From Calycina herbarum (Eukaryota; Ascomycota; Leotiomycetes; Helotiales; Pezizellaceae): a stretch of DNA of 64,000 bases. Shown piece after piece: positions 46,401 to 59,300 of the stretch; within the stretch, counting starts at the first letter, position 1, and every line of letters begins with the position of its first letter. The DNA lies in assembly GCA_001414485.1 (NCBI GenBank), contig LLEY01000080.1:62001-126000 (forward strand). Direction: 5' to 3'. A model generated the notes under the pieces. The model was not told the origin of the DNA. It worked only from the letters and a program-made list of their open reading frames with translations, and ran no database searches. A program made the translations under genes and the position numbers.

Positions 46401-48362
46401 AATAATATTAAATTATATATCTAAATAGTATTCTTTAATATTAATTTTTATTAGAATAGTTTACTAATTAATAATTCTATTTTAATATATAATATCTATT
46501 TTATTAACTACTCCTAGTTAATATAGTCTTATCTTTTTAATTAGAACGTTTAGCTTTTCCTATACTATTAGAGAGATAAAGTTACCTATTACTCCTAAGT
46601 CTATTATAACTTATAACTTTTTCCCTCTTATTTCTATAGTTATTACTAACTATCTCTCTTCTAAAGTAGCGTCTAACTTTGCTTTAACATATTAGACTTT
46701 AAAAGATTAATTTTCTTAATTATAATTCTTTCTCTCCTCGTTCTTATACTATAGAAAGAATCTTACTCTTTCCTTATTACTATATACTATCTTATATACT
46801 AATCTATATTCTACAATTTCTATAGTTTTAGAAATTTCCCTTATAAATTGTTTTAGTATTTATCTATAGTTATATTAGATCTATTTATAATTGTTTTCTA
46901 AAATAGCTTCTATAAACTATAGTTCTCCTATACTTAGATAATCTAAAGTAGCCTCTAGTATACTTATCTCTAGTTTTATATAGTAAACCTTAAATATATA
47001 GTCCTTTAAATTCTTTTCTTTAACAGCTCTAATCTAGGACTAAGGAAAGAATACTACTTCTTCTTTATCTAATAACACTACTTCGTATATCTAATAATAT
47101 TCTACTATTCTAGTAGGCTCTAGTAATATTCCTTTAAATCGTTTCTATAATAACTAGTCTAAAGTCGGACTTAGTTTATATTATATCTATTATACTATTG
47201 TTTCCTAAACTGTTTCTATAAACTATAGTTCTCCTACTAATAGATAGTACAATTCCTCTAGTTCTATCTTAGCCTATCTAGTTATATTAAGTTCTCTTTA
47301 CTTCTAAAATAATATACTAAATAGTTATTATAAGTTATATTTTCTAAATACTAACCTATTATTTCTAATTAATATAACTATAATATATTACTTAAATTCC
47401 CTTAATATAACATCTTTAGACAGTATCTTAAGAAAAGAGGTTTTAATTTATTCTTTAAATTCTATTAGAACTTACTATATCTATATACTATTTTTATCTA
47501 ATATATTATATATTTTCTATATATCCTCTACTTTAGAGTAGCTAGGTTTTTTAACTAGTTAACGTTTTCGTTCTAGTTCTTTTTCCTTAATAGTTTTTTA
47601 TCTAGTAATTAGACTAACTAGAGTTATTATTTTAGAGTTATTACTTATAACTATATATATTATTAAAATAGTTAGATTAACCTCTTATATTATATAAGAA
47701 CTCTAGAAGTCTAGTTTTTAGTTATTAATATATACTTATTAATTTCCTTATTTAAAGGTTTTAAGGAAAGCCTAAGTTTCTCTAACTTTAAGGTCTTTAT
47801 TCTTTATCTCTTCTTTTAAACTAGAAGATAAGTCTAATATCTCTAAAGAACTAGTTAATAGTAGTAATTCGTATTCCTCTTAAAAAGGTTACTTAGATTC
47901 TATTACTAATTATATATTATAATATTCTTTAAAGAGTAGATCCTTATTATTATTAGTATCTTATATACTACTAGTTTCTTTATTATTTTTAATCTAGGTT
48001 CTATATCCTCGTACTTTAAGCTCCTTATCTATAAGTTTAATATAATTAGTTAAAGCTACCTATTATTAAATAGTAGTATTAATTTATTTCTTTCTCTTAG
48101 AGACTTTCTTCTTACTATACTTATTTACTCTATAGCCTAGTTAGCTATAATTATAATATAAGTTCTACTTACGTTAATAATTTCGCTCTTCCTAGGAAAG
48201 TTCTTCTTTCTTTAGAAAGGTTTTCTTCTATATAGTGTTTACCTTCTTACTATGCTTATTAGTATAAGAGTACTTCTACTTCTCTAACCCTTTACTCTTT
48301 TCCCTATACCTAGGGTTACTCTTCTTAAATTTATATAGACGGTTGTCTAGTTAGACGACTTT

Positions 48363-48545
48363 TGTGACAGTCTCAGTCACATACGACTGGATCACGTGCC
48401 GATGTTCTACCGAAGTCTCGCTTAGTGTACATAAATAGAGACAGAGCGTACTAACTCTTCTCTTCTCTCTTTAGTTTAGTTTTCTTCGAATATAGGTACT
48501 ATTCTACAAGCATCTCTTATAGTGTATTTATAGAGAGCTGTTATA
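48363..48545 (+). repeat. 5' LTR of the 5.7-kb Gypsy element
   Basis: 183 bp, from tgtgacag to ttata, with a TATA-like acataaata. It is the same length as the 3' copy (53859-54041) and differs from it mainly by transitions. A (cctttac)-like hexamer array lies downstream at 48707-48732. Confidence 0.9.
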
Positions 48546-51500
48546 CTAAAACTAAACTCATACTCTCGCCTAGGAAGGCATACGAATATCCTAAAACTAA
48601 CGAACGAAAACATATATATTCACCTTATAGCAAATCCCTTCGTATATAGTAATAAGTTACGACGCTCTTCTCTTAGCTAGCTTGATAAGTAATCGGACGA
48701 AGAGCCTTTACCTTTACCTTTACCTTTGCCACCTACTATTAACACTAGCTCTCGAAAGACTAAGACCTCTTCCCGAGCTATGGCACTACCACCTCTACCT
48801 ACTGGCAAGGCTACTGCTAGCTCTTCTGTAGTAGTAAAGTCTAAGTCACCTCCTTCTCTTATAGTCGACGATGCCTTACGACAAATCCTTTAGACGATAA
48901 CTACTCTTACAGATAAGGTCTACTACTTTAAAGTTAATACTAGATCTACCTCTTAAGCAGTAGAAATGCACGTACGCTGTGAATACACCTCTGTAGAGCT
49001 TAAAGCTGAAAAGGTTGCCTAATCTACTCCTGCTGCCTAGTCTTCTAAGAAGACTAGTAAAGTAGAGAATCTACGTACGTTTACGATAGAAGACGACTAG
49101 ATTACGTACGACACCTAGGAGACTGAAATTATAATAAAGCTATATATTAATACCGACTACTTCGAATCTAAGGAGGCAAAGATAAATCTAGTATATTACG
49201 CTACTACTGGCTAAGTACGTGATTATATTTACTTAAAATATAAGTTTAATATTAACGACCGATTTACTACTTATAACGAGATGCTAGCTTACTTCTATAA
49301 CATTGTAGTTAGTCCGTACGTTTGTAACGAGGCTTATAAGAAGTACTAAGAGCTATAAATAGCTCGAGAGACGTTCTACGAGTTTTAAGCAAAGTTCTAG
49401 AAGCTGGCAGACAAGTCTAGGGCTCTAAAGTAAGATAGAATTAACAACCTTTTTAATAAGTTAACTATTAACCTTTAACAAGCTCTTACGGTTATTAGAC
49501 TTTAAGCTAAGAGAGACATAGACCTCTTTTACACTCTTGCTAGTAGCGTCGACAACAACCTACAAGACATTGTAGAAGAAAAGGCTAGAAAGCGTATAAG
49601 TAAGTATCTACCTACTATAGTTATAAATACGGCTATAGCTATACGTTCTCTAGAAATTCCTACTCGCGTAGCTGGTATTCACCTCTCTACTGATATATAT
49701 TATAACTATAGAGAAGTTAGCTATTATATTAAGTCCTGCCTATAGCTAAGAGTCTATAAGAAGGTAGACTTAAGCGAGCTAGAGAAAGAAGAAGAAGCTA
49801 GATCTAAGTTAGGAAACGAATATACTTAAGAGAAGACTCTACCTTAGGTAAATATAAGATTAATCTCTTTAAGATTAATCTATAGTTATTAGTTAGTAGA
49901 AAAGCGTTTACTTTACCTAGTATAATAATAATTAATAGATATAGTATATAAACCACTGCTCTTAGTAACCTAGGAGTAAATGCATTCTCTTTTATAAACG
50001 CCTAATTTAGCTATAACTTAGCAAAGTTCTATAACCTTAAAATAAAAAGACTTTCTATACCTATAAAGATTCGCAGATATAATAGAAAGATTAGCGGAGA
50101 AGCTACTTACTACCTCCTCTCTAATTACGTATTAGATAGCTGTAAATTCTTTAACATACTCTTTATTCTACTAGACCTAGGATTATACAACGTTATCCTT
50201 AGCTAAAAATTCTTTAAATACTTTTATATTAATATTGATATAACTTATTGAAAGTTACTCTAGCTAGAGGAACTCAAGCCTCACTTCTCTGCTTAGTAGC
50301 CTACTCCTCTCTTATGCGAAGCTATTCGTTCTAAGGACTCTATACTCTTTTACTAGAATCAGGTAGACGCTCGTAACCTTATAATAGAAATGGACGAATT
50401 ATAAAGACAGAATAGCTGATCTATTCTAGAACTCTATATAATAGAATATCTAGAATACGTATCTACGATCTGCGAAAGTAACTACTAGTCTTTTATATAA
50501 GTATAATACCGGATTATGAAACAGGAACTTAAGAGATTACCTAAGAAAGTACTTACCCTAGTCTATTAATAAAAGCCCTTTCTAAAGTAAGAACCTTCTA
50601 TAATAATTAATATCTCTACTATATCCGTGGTAGGAATATACTACTATTTACTTTAAGAAGATAGTAAGATGTTTACTACTAGCTTATATAAGATTAATAG
50701 TATCATAGCTAGACGAGAAGAGGATTATATAGTAATACTAGAGGTTTTAGAGAAGTATGTAGATTTTATAAACGTATTCTCAAAGAAAGCTTCAAATACC
50801 CTACTACCTTACTAATATTACAACTATAAAATACAGCTAAAAGGAATAGATACTCTTAGATATTCCCTACTATATAAGATGTCGACTAAAGAGCTACTTA
50901 CTATAAAGGAATATATCTTAGACAACCTTTATAAGGGATTTATAGAGTATAGCCAGTCCTCTTTTACTACTCTAGTACTGTTTATTAAGAAGGTAGACAG
51001 AAGATTACACTTTTGTATTAACTTCTAGAAGCTTAATAACCTTACTCGAAAAGACCGCTATCTACTTCCTCTTATCGATGAAACGCTAGCCTATATTAGC
51101 TAAGCTTATATCTTTATAAAACTTAATATCTATTAAGCTTTCTATCGTATACGAATAGATCCTGATTCTAAAGAACTAACTACTTTCTATATACGTTATA
51201 GAACGTATAAGTATAAGGTTCTACTCTTTAGACTTATAAATAGACTATCTATATACTAGTAGTATATAAACGACGTACTTTTCAACTATTTAGACGATTT
51301 CTACTCTACTTACTTAGATAATATCCTTATCTATTCTTCGAATATATTAGAGTACGAGGAACACGTATAAAAAGTCCTCTAGTAACTACGAGATACTAGC
51401 TTATAAGCAGATATTAAGAAATACGAATTTAACGTTAAGAAGACAAAATACCTTAGCTTTATTATTAGGACTAATAGTATTAAAGTAGATCTAGAAAAAG

Positions 51501-53858
51501 TTATAGTAGTCTAGAATTAGCAAGTACTAGATATAGTAAAAGGCGTCTAGAGCTTTCTAGGCTTTTATAACTTCTATTAGAGGTTTATACGGAATTACGG
51601 AATTATTATAAAACTACTTATACGTCTTATAAAGGACAACGTACCCTTTAACTTCGATAAAAGCTGCTAGGACGCTTTTAAGAAGCTGAAAGAATGCCTT
51701 ATAATAGCACCAGTCCTTCGCTACTACTCTCTAGAGCTTCTTATAATAATTAAGATAGATGCCTTAGATAGGATAATCGCTGGGATACTATAACAATAGT
51801 AAGCAGACGGCGAATAGTACTTAGTAGCTTACTTTAGTAAGGTCATGTCCTTAGCTAAGTATAATTACGAGATTTATAATAAAGAGATGCTTATAATTAT
51901 ACGCTCGCTTGTAGAATAGAGACTGGAATTATAAAGCACGTATGAGAAAGTTCGTATTTATACTAACTATAAAGCACTCGAGTACTTTATAACGATAAAG
52001 CAGCTTACTATACGTTAAGCTAGATAGGCTAAAGCTTTAGCCGAATACTACTTTATAGTAATATACCGTTCTAGAAAAGAGAATAGAAAGGCAGATGCTT
52101 TAATACGAAAAACGGACGAGTTACAGACTTAGAAGGAGCTAAAAGAATAATACTAGACCTATATACTCTTAACGAAAGAATAAGTTGATATAGAAACACT
52201 TAAAGACCTTAGAGTCGAAATAAGCTCTATTATACTAGCTCTAGTCGACGACGACCACTTCTAGGAGTCTCTTACGCTCTTTAAACGAATCTATAAAGTA
52301 AATAAGGATGCTAAGACACTTTAAGCTTTACGATTACAGGCTGAGAACGACGAAGACTCTCTGTACGTCTTAGAGGAAGACCTACTGCTTTATCGAGGCT
52401 ACTTAATAGTGCTAGATATCGATACTTTATAGATAGACCTAATCTGTGAAACACATGACTAAGTACTACTAGCCTACCCTAGACGAGACAAGACCTACTA
52501 GATCCTTTGCTCGAGATATATCTGGCGAAATATGAAGTCTGATATTACGTAATACGTACGTAACTGTTACGAATGTCGAAGAGCGGATATGCTAAGAGAC
52601 AAGACCCCTGGTTATCTATACCTACTTCCAGTTCTATTACGTATATAGTAACACGTAGCAATAGACTTTAAATCCTTCCTAGCTAATAAGCACGGCTTTA
52701 ACAACGTATTCGTAGTTATTAACCGATAATCTAAATAATCTATCTCTATCTTATACTAAAAGGAAGTAACAGCTGAGCAGATAGCTAGGCTATACTTATA
52801 GTACGTATTACGATATTATAGAATCCTAGAGAGTATTATCTCTAACAGAGGCCCTTAGTTTATCTCTGCTTTCTAGCAAGAATTTACACGAATCCTCGGC
52901 GTCTAGCTTCAACTTTCGACTATAAATCACGCTTAGACAGACGGATAAACCGAAATTATAAACCAGTACCTGGATTAGCGCTTACAGCTGTATATAAATT
53001 ACTACTAGAATAATTAGTTAGAGCTACTTCTAATAATAGACCACGCTTAGCTTATACTACCTTATAGTACTATTAGAATATCCCTGTTCGAATTATAAAA
53101 GGGCTACTTACTAAGAACGTCTTTTAAATAGCATACGCCTAGACCCTCGACTATATAAGAGAGGCTATTATAAGAAGAAGCTATAACAGTTATAAAGACT
53201 CTTTAAGAAGTACTAGACGTCGGCTAAGCAAATATAGTAAAAGCTTAAGAAAAGAAAGAACAGGACGTAAATAGACATAGACAAGAAGTAGACTTTAGAG
53301 TTAGCGATATAGTTTTTATTACTATAAAGGACTAGAATATATAAAGACCTAGCCGGAAGTTAGACCACCAGATAGCTAGACCTTTTAAGATCCTTAAGGA
53401 AGTTAGCTCTGCTTTTAGACTCTAGTTACTATCCTCTATTAGAGTCCATCCTGTCTTTATACTAGAGAAGTTACGTAAAGCTTTAGACGATCCTCTGCCT
53501 AGATAAGTAAGTACGTTACCTCTACTGATTATCGTCGACAAAGAAGAAGAATAGGAGGTTAAGGAAGTACTTATAAGTAAGACGCGATAGAAGTCTCTTT
53601 ACTACCGATTAAAGTAGAAGGGCTATAACGAGGACCTTAACTAGCACCTAGCTCGCTACGTAGCCTACTCGTCACATATGTTAAAGGAATTCTATTTAGC
53701 AAATCTAACAGCTGACGAGCCTCCAAAGGCTCTTCCTTTGTAGCTAGAGGCGTACGAGGCAGAAAGAGACAATTACAGCGAATTAGAGAGTAACGACCCT
53801 ATAGCTACGGAAGACAAAGCGGCTTAGTTAGAGAGGGCCTGGTTAAAGAAGGGGGTGG

Positions 53859-54041
53859 TGTAACAGTCCCAGTCATATACGACTAGATCACGTGCCGAGG
53901 TTCTACCGAAGTCTCGCTTAGTATATATAAATAGAGACAGAGCGTACTAACTCTCCTCTTCTCTCTTTAGTTTAGTTTTCTTCGAATACAGGTACTATTC
54001 TACAAGCATCTTTTATAGTGTATTTATAGAGAGCTGTTATA
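53859..54041 (+). repeat. 3' LTR of the 5.7-kb Gypsy element
   Basis: 183 bp, beginning tgtaacag directly after a polypurine tract (53844-53858) and followed by the target duplication acttt. Confidence 0.9.
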
Positions 54042-54761
54042 ACTTTCTCGATTATATCTATAATAGTTAAGAATTATATATTCTACTTAGCTATTTCTTT
54101 ATAGATATATATTTTTAATTCTTAGTAAAAGAGTTCTATAAGAGTAATTATATCCTATTCTAACTTCGTTCTATAATATTAAAATTTATTAGTATAATCT
54201 ATTACTAATCTAGTCTAGTATAATTCTAAAAGCTTATATATAGCTGTTTAGATTATATCGAAGTCTCTAAAGACTTTTCTAATAGTTATCTTAAATCCTC
54301 TTTAAGATTTAAATATAATCTTAGTTAATTCTATCTTTCTATCTTTATTCTTATTTTTAAAGAAGTCCTCTAAGTATAGCTAAGCTTATTCTAATATAGA
54401 TCCCCTAAGGTAGGAGATAGTAAAGATAGTTTATAAATTATAATTATCTTTAAACTTATTAGAATTAAAGTTAAAGTAGATGTCTATTTAAAGAAGGAAT
54501 AAGTTAAGTTTCTTTCGCTTTCTATAATACGTATCTAGTATCTTAACTTTAATAGATTTAAGTACTTTAACTTTATAAGGCTTAAGAGCGTCTAGTATAC
54601 TAACATTATCGTCGTTCTTAGTTAACTATATACTAGTAGGTGTTCTTCTAGTCGCACTTCTAGATATTCCTACAACGTTGACTTAACTAGTATTCGAGCT
54701 AGCTACTATAGCAGGGGTTGCTAGGGCTATAATAACTGAACTTCTAAGCAGGTACTTAAAG

Positions 54762-55223
54762 TATAATAAAACTTAAATAAACTAAACAAAGATAACTAAG
54801 TCTCGAAGGTTAGTATATAAGTAAGAAGTATAGATATACTAAGTTATTTACTTAGAAGTAAACTTATTACTTATATTAAATATATTAAATAAGATAATAA
54901 GATTAATAACTAAAGTTAAGTATAAAGCTTCTATCTAATAGCAGACGTACTAGTCTTATATAGAACCTTCGTTTATGTTTAAAGTCCTTCTTAGCAGGAG
55001 TCCCGAAAATAGAGTCCGACTCCATTTCCAGGGCTCCTCAAAACTAGACTCTATCACCTAACTGCTTTAACCGAGTCACGTGATATAACTATAATAAGAT
55101 CCTCAGGATTACATGTTCCATCATACTCAATCCTTTCCTCCTTCCAGGGTTACAATAGTGCTCGTCCTGTCAGGGCGTCGCCTGGACTTCACTTTGTCAC
55201 GTGCTGGCACGTGATTCGTGACA
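54762..55223 (-). repeat. 5' LTR of the reverse chromovirus (right side), half un-mutated
   Basis: 462 bp. Left of about 54,990 it is RIP-mutated; right of that point it keeps CA, TG and cacgtg motifs. It faces the forward LTR at 55435-55895, forming a large inverted repeat with a 211-bp spacer. Confidence 0.88.
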
Positions 55224-55434
55224 CGCACGTACATCGCGTCGCACCTGCTTATCTACATCCTTTTAAGCTATAATATCTTGAGCATCCTCTACTATAAGTG
55301 TATCCCCTTGACAGACACGAGCCTTTTTAGCCCTTCGGCGTTTGCTTAGAGCTTTATTAGCTGCTCGAAGGGTACGCACCTCAGTAGACAGTAGGGTCAT
55401 CTCATGGGCTATTCGCTCTATACCTTTAGCTAAT
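55224..55434. mobile_element. Un-mutated pogo-transposon fragment between two inverted LTRs
   Basis: 211 bp, matching 16350-16560 of the inner pogo element (ctccttgacagacccgagtc region) but retaining CA and TG. It begins with the cgcac duplication of the left neighbour and ends ctaat before the next LTR. It is an interior piece of the pogo element that starts at 42141. Confidence 0.8.
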
Positions 55435-55895
55435 TGTCACGAATCACGTGCCAGCACGTGAATGAGTGAAGTCCAGGCGACGCCCTGACGGGACAAGCAC
55501 TATTGTAACCCTGATAGGTAGAAAGGATTGAATGTGGAAGGACATACAATCCTGAGGATCTTATTATAGTTATATCACGTGACTCGGTTAGGAGCGGTCA
55601 GGTGATGGAGTCTAGTTTTGAGTAGCCCTGGAAATGGAGTCGGACTCCATCTTTGGGACTCCTGCTAAGTAGGACTCTAACATAAACGAAGGTTCTATAT
55701 AAGACTGGCACGTCTGCTGTTAGATAGGAGCTTCGTGCTTAACTTTAGTTATTAATCTTATTATCTTATTTAACATCTTTGATATAAGTAACGAGTTCAC
55801 TTCTAAGTGAACAACCTGGCGCATCTATACTTCTTACCTACATACTAACCTTCAAGACTTAGTCATCTTCTTTAGTTCGTTTAAGTTTCGTTACA
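55435..55895 (+). repeat. 5' LTR, almost free of RIP mutations
   Basis: It runs from tgtcacg to cgttaca. It keeps cacgtgccagcacgtg at its start (overlapping palindromic E-box-like sites) and a TATA box tatataag at 55696-55703. It is the best template in the window for the ancestral LTR. Confidence 0.9.
55696..55703 (+). promoter_or_regulatory. TATA box of the chromovirus LTR
   Basis: tatataag lies about 260 bp into the LTR and is conserved in every copy, in both orientations. It is the likely retroelement core promoter. Confidence 0.6.
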
Positions 55896-56058
55896 CTTTA
55901 AGCACCTGCTTAGAAGTTCAGTCGCCTTGGCCCTAGCAACCCTCGCTGCAGTAACTAGCCTAAATGCTAGTCGAGTCAACGTCGTAGGAACATTCAGAAG
56001 CGTGACTAGAAGAACACCTGCTGGTACATAGTTAACCAGGAACGACGACAATGTTAGT

Positions 56059-56386
56059 ATGCCAGACGCTCCCGAGCCCTACAAGGTCGAAGCACTTGAG
56101 TCTATCAAAGTTAAGATGCCAGACACGTATCACGGGAAGCGGAAGGAACTCGACTCATTCCTTCTCCAAATGGACATCTACTTCAACTTCAACTCCGATA
56201 AATTCGGAGGCAAACGCCACACAGAAGAGAACCTTTCCAAAGAAAGGAGGACTTTCCCAGGAAGAGCGAAATCGTCGACGCGAGCAGAACTTATGTTACA
56301 ACTGTGGTCTCCCCGGCCACAAAGCAAATGAGTATAGCAAAAAGAAAGACTCTAAAGGAAAGAAACAAATTAATGCTACTATCTAA
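56059..56386 (+). pseudogene. Gag fragment with internal deletion and frameshift
   Basis: The first frame (from ATG 56059) gives about 50 residues of the gag N-terminus (MPDAPEPYKVEALESIKVK, ending FNFNSDKF). After the junction ggaggcaa (56206-56213), gag continues in another frame through KKGGLSQEERNRRREQN to a nucleic-acid-binding knuckle CYNCGLPGHKANEY, whose last Cys is Tyr, and on to KKQINATI before a stop at 56384-56386. About 520 bp of the capsid region are missing by comparison with 9454-9975, where the same octamer-like motif occurs at both ends of the missing piece. It cannot make a capsid. Confidence 0.75.
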
Positions 56387-59300
56387 TAACAGGTAGCTTT
56401 AACTAATTATATTAAACTCACGGACGAAGAACTTGAAGTACGAGGATATAGAACCTAGATCGAGAATGATAAAGGAATCAGTAGTGTCTAAAACACTAAT
56501 AATAATAGAGACCTACTCCTTAAAGAAAATTATAATATATAATTAGTAATAGAATCTGAATAACCTCTTTCAGCGGAATACGAATTACTACTATTAACTA
56601 GTTCTTTAGAAACATTAGACTTATCTTCTAGCTTAGAAGAAGAGGTTAGAAACGAGGACTCTAAAGCTAGAGAAACTTAGGCTTTTCTTAGAATATTTAA
56701 ATAAGGAAATTAATAGGTATATATTAATAATTAGAAGCTAGACTTCTAGAGTCCTTATATTATACAAGGAGTTAATCTAACTATTTTAATAATATATATA
56801 ATTATAAGAAACGACTTTGAAATAATAACTCTAGTTAGTCTAATTACTAAGTAAGAAACTATTAAGGAAAAAGAACTTATATATAACTAATAATAGGTTA
56901 TAGAATCTACCTACTCTAAGGTAGGGGATATATAGAAGGTATATAATATTTTAAAAGAAACTAGTACGTAGACGTAGTAAGTTCTTATAAGATTTAAAGA
57001 ATAGATTAAAACCTCTTTTCGTAGAATAATATCTAAAGACGTTATATTAGAGGAATTTAAATAATATATTATAATTATATTAATTAGAAATAATAGACTA
57101 GTATTTAGAAAATATAGTTTATAGAAATTATTTAATATACTATTCTAGAAGTAAAGAGAGCTTAATATTACTAGATAAGCTAAAATAGAACTAGAAGAAT
57201 TTTACTATTCTTTAATAGAAGAACTATAGTTTATAAAAATAGTTTAAGAAATAATAGTATAATAGATATAATATAAACTAAGTCTAACTATAGACTAGTT
57301 ATTATAAAAACGGTTTAAAGAAATCTTACTAGAATCTACTAAAATAGTAGAATATTATTAGATATATAAAGTAGCTTTATCTAATCGAGAAGGAGTAGTA
57401 TTCTTTCCTTAGTCCTAAATTTAGATAGTTAAGAAAAAGAACTTAAGAGATTATATATTAAGATCTAATATATAAGACTAGAGATAAATATAATAGAGGC
57501 TACTTTAGATTATCTATATATAGGAGAGTTATAGTTTATAGAAACTATTAAGGAAACTAATTATAGATAGGTCTAATATAGATATAGAAAATTACTAAAA
57601 CGATTTATAGAAAGAACTCCTAAGACTATAGAAATCATATAATATTAATTAGTATACGAAGTAGTATACGTAGACTAGGAAAGAGTGAGATTCTTTCTAT
57701 AGGTTAGGAGTAAGGAAGAACGAAAATTTAACTAAGAAAATCGATCTTTTAAAGTTTAATATATTAAAGTAAAATTAAACGTTACTTTAAGAGAAAGACA
57801 GTTAGTAGTAACTATAGAAATATAAGAGAAAAAGTTATAAGTTATAATAAACTTAGAAGTAACGAGTAACTTTATTTCTCTAATAGCTTAAAAGAAGCTA
57901 AACGTTCTAATTAAAGAAATAAGACTATATTACTTAGGAGTAGTTAATAGAATAGATATTATATACTAAAATAGGATTATTAATTAGTAGACTATTCTAG
58001 TAAAAGTTAATATCGAAGAACATTGTTTAGATATATAATTCGATATTATTAAAATAGGAAGTAAGAAGTAATACTTAATATATTATAGATTTAGGAATAT
58101 AATTTAGAAATTAATTAGAAAGCTTAGAAAATAACCTTTAGTTAATATAAATACGTAGGTTTGTATTTATAACTTTAAGGCTAGAACGAGGTTAGTACTA
58201 CCTCTTCTAAAGCGCTAGGACACCTTACCTAGGGTCCTCTATAGGTTAGTAAGAAAGCTGATAACGAAATATCTATATAGTATAGAAAATTTACAAAGTT
58301 GTTTAAAGACCTAGAAGATATACGTGCTCTTTTTAAATATTAACTATAGAATTATAAGATTAAATTAATAGAAGGTTATAATCTTAAGAAGTAGAAGCTT
58401 TAATTATATAACTAGAATAACTTAGCTTTATTAGAAAGTTATATTTAATAAGGAATAAAGAAGAGATATATTCGAAAATCTAAATCGCCTATCTTTTTAA
58501 ATATACTTATTATTAAGAAAAAGAATAATTTAAATAGATAAGTATATATTAATTATAAGAAATTAAATAATATAATAATTAAGAACGCTTATCTGTTACT
58601 AACTAGCTAGTACTTATAGAATAAGTTAGACTAGGTAAAGAAATTTATAAAACTAGATTAAAGAAACGTCTATAGATTAATTAGGATTAAGATAGGCTAT
58701 AAATAAAAGACTATATTTGTCTTACTATTAAGACTCTATAAGTATATAGTAATATCTTTTAATTTAACTAATATACTAGCTACTTATTAGAGATAGAATA
58801 ATAGTATTCTAGAAGATCTTCTAAAAGTAACTGCTATATATTACTTAGATAATATATTAATTTTCTCTAAAAATCTAGAAGAATATAAGAGCTATGTAAA
58901 GGAAGTCTTATAAAGACTTACTAAAGTAGATTCTTATTTAAAACTCTTAAAATATAAGTTTAAGATTAAAAGAACTCTCTTTCTAGAATAAGTATTTATC
59001 TAGGAAAAATAGAAATAAATCTAGAAAAGATCTACATAGTTATTAAATAGGAATTACTAAAAATGTTAAAGATATATAATCCTTCTTAGGATTTACTAAT
59101 TTCTATTAACTATTTATTAAGAACTATATAAAGATTACAAAACCTATGTTAATACTCACTAGAAAAGCTATAGCCTTTATTTAGAATAAGAAGACTAAGA
59201 AGGCTTTCTAGGAAATTAAAGAATAGTTTATAGTAAAACCTATTTTATATAATTTTAATTATAAGAAACTAAGTATAATAGAGATAGACGTCTTAGATAT

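Larger units (their letters stand above)
48363..54041 (+). mobile_element. Full-length Ty3/Gypsy element with 183-bp LTRs and chromodomain
   Basis: The LTRs are at 48363-48545 and 53859-54041, with target duplication acttt (48358-48362, 54042-54046). It is inserted in gag of the reverse chromovirus. Gag starts near 48,700 and carries a degraded CCHC box near 49698-49739 (YYNYREVSYYIKSC). RT contains NYLDDFYSTYLDNILIYS (about 51280-51340). The integrase has a zinc region (CETHD to CYECRR, near 52445-52575), catalytic motifs, and a terminal chromodomain (KSLYYRLK.KGYNEDLN, near 53600-53640). The pol frame ends in TAA that overlaps the start of the 3' LTR (tgtaac), after the purine tract aaagaagggggtgg. 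Stops are fewer than in the chromovirus copies, suggesting a later or weaker RIP episode, but it is still dead. Confidence 0.9.
42378..55223 (-). mobile_element. Full-length reverse-strand chromovirus containing another Gypsy element
   Basis: The LTRs are at 42378-42839 and 54762-55223 (462 bp each), with target duplication cgcac at 42373-42377 and 55224-55228. Removing the nested element (48363-54041 plus its 5-bp duplication) leaves 7162 bp. Reading leftwards from 54761: gag (split by the nested element), knuckle near 48150, protease, RT with YLDN near 45615, RNase H, integrase (about 44650-43700) and chromodomain (about 43560-43450). An antisense frame lies at 42932-43440. It is inserted in a pogo element. 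Mutation is heavy except in the outer part of the right LTR. Confidence 0.9.

Noticed and set aside
48707..48732. Hexamer run (cctttac-like) considered as a telomere-type repeat
   Set aside because: Only four to five units, inside the retroelement interior, and not a fungal telomere motif.
55440..55460. cacgtg palindromes considered as host regulatory sites
   Set aside because: They are the conserved first bases of the retroelement LTR and recur in each copy.
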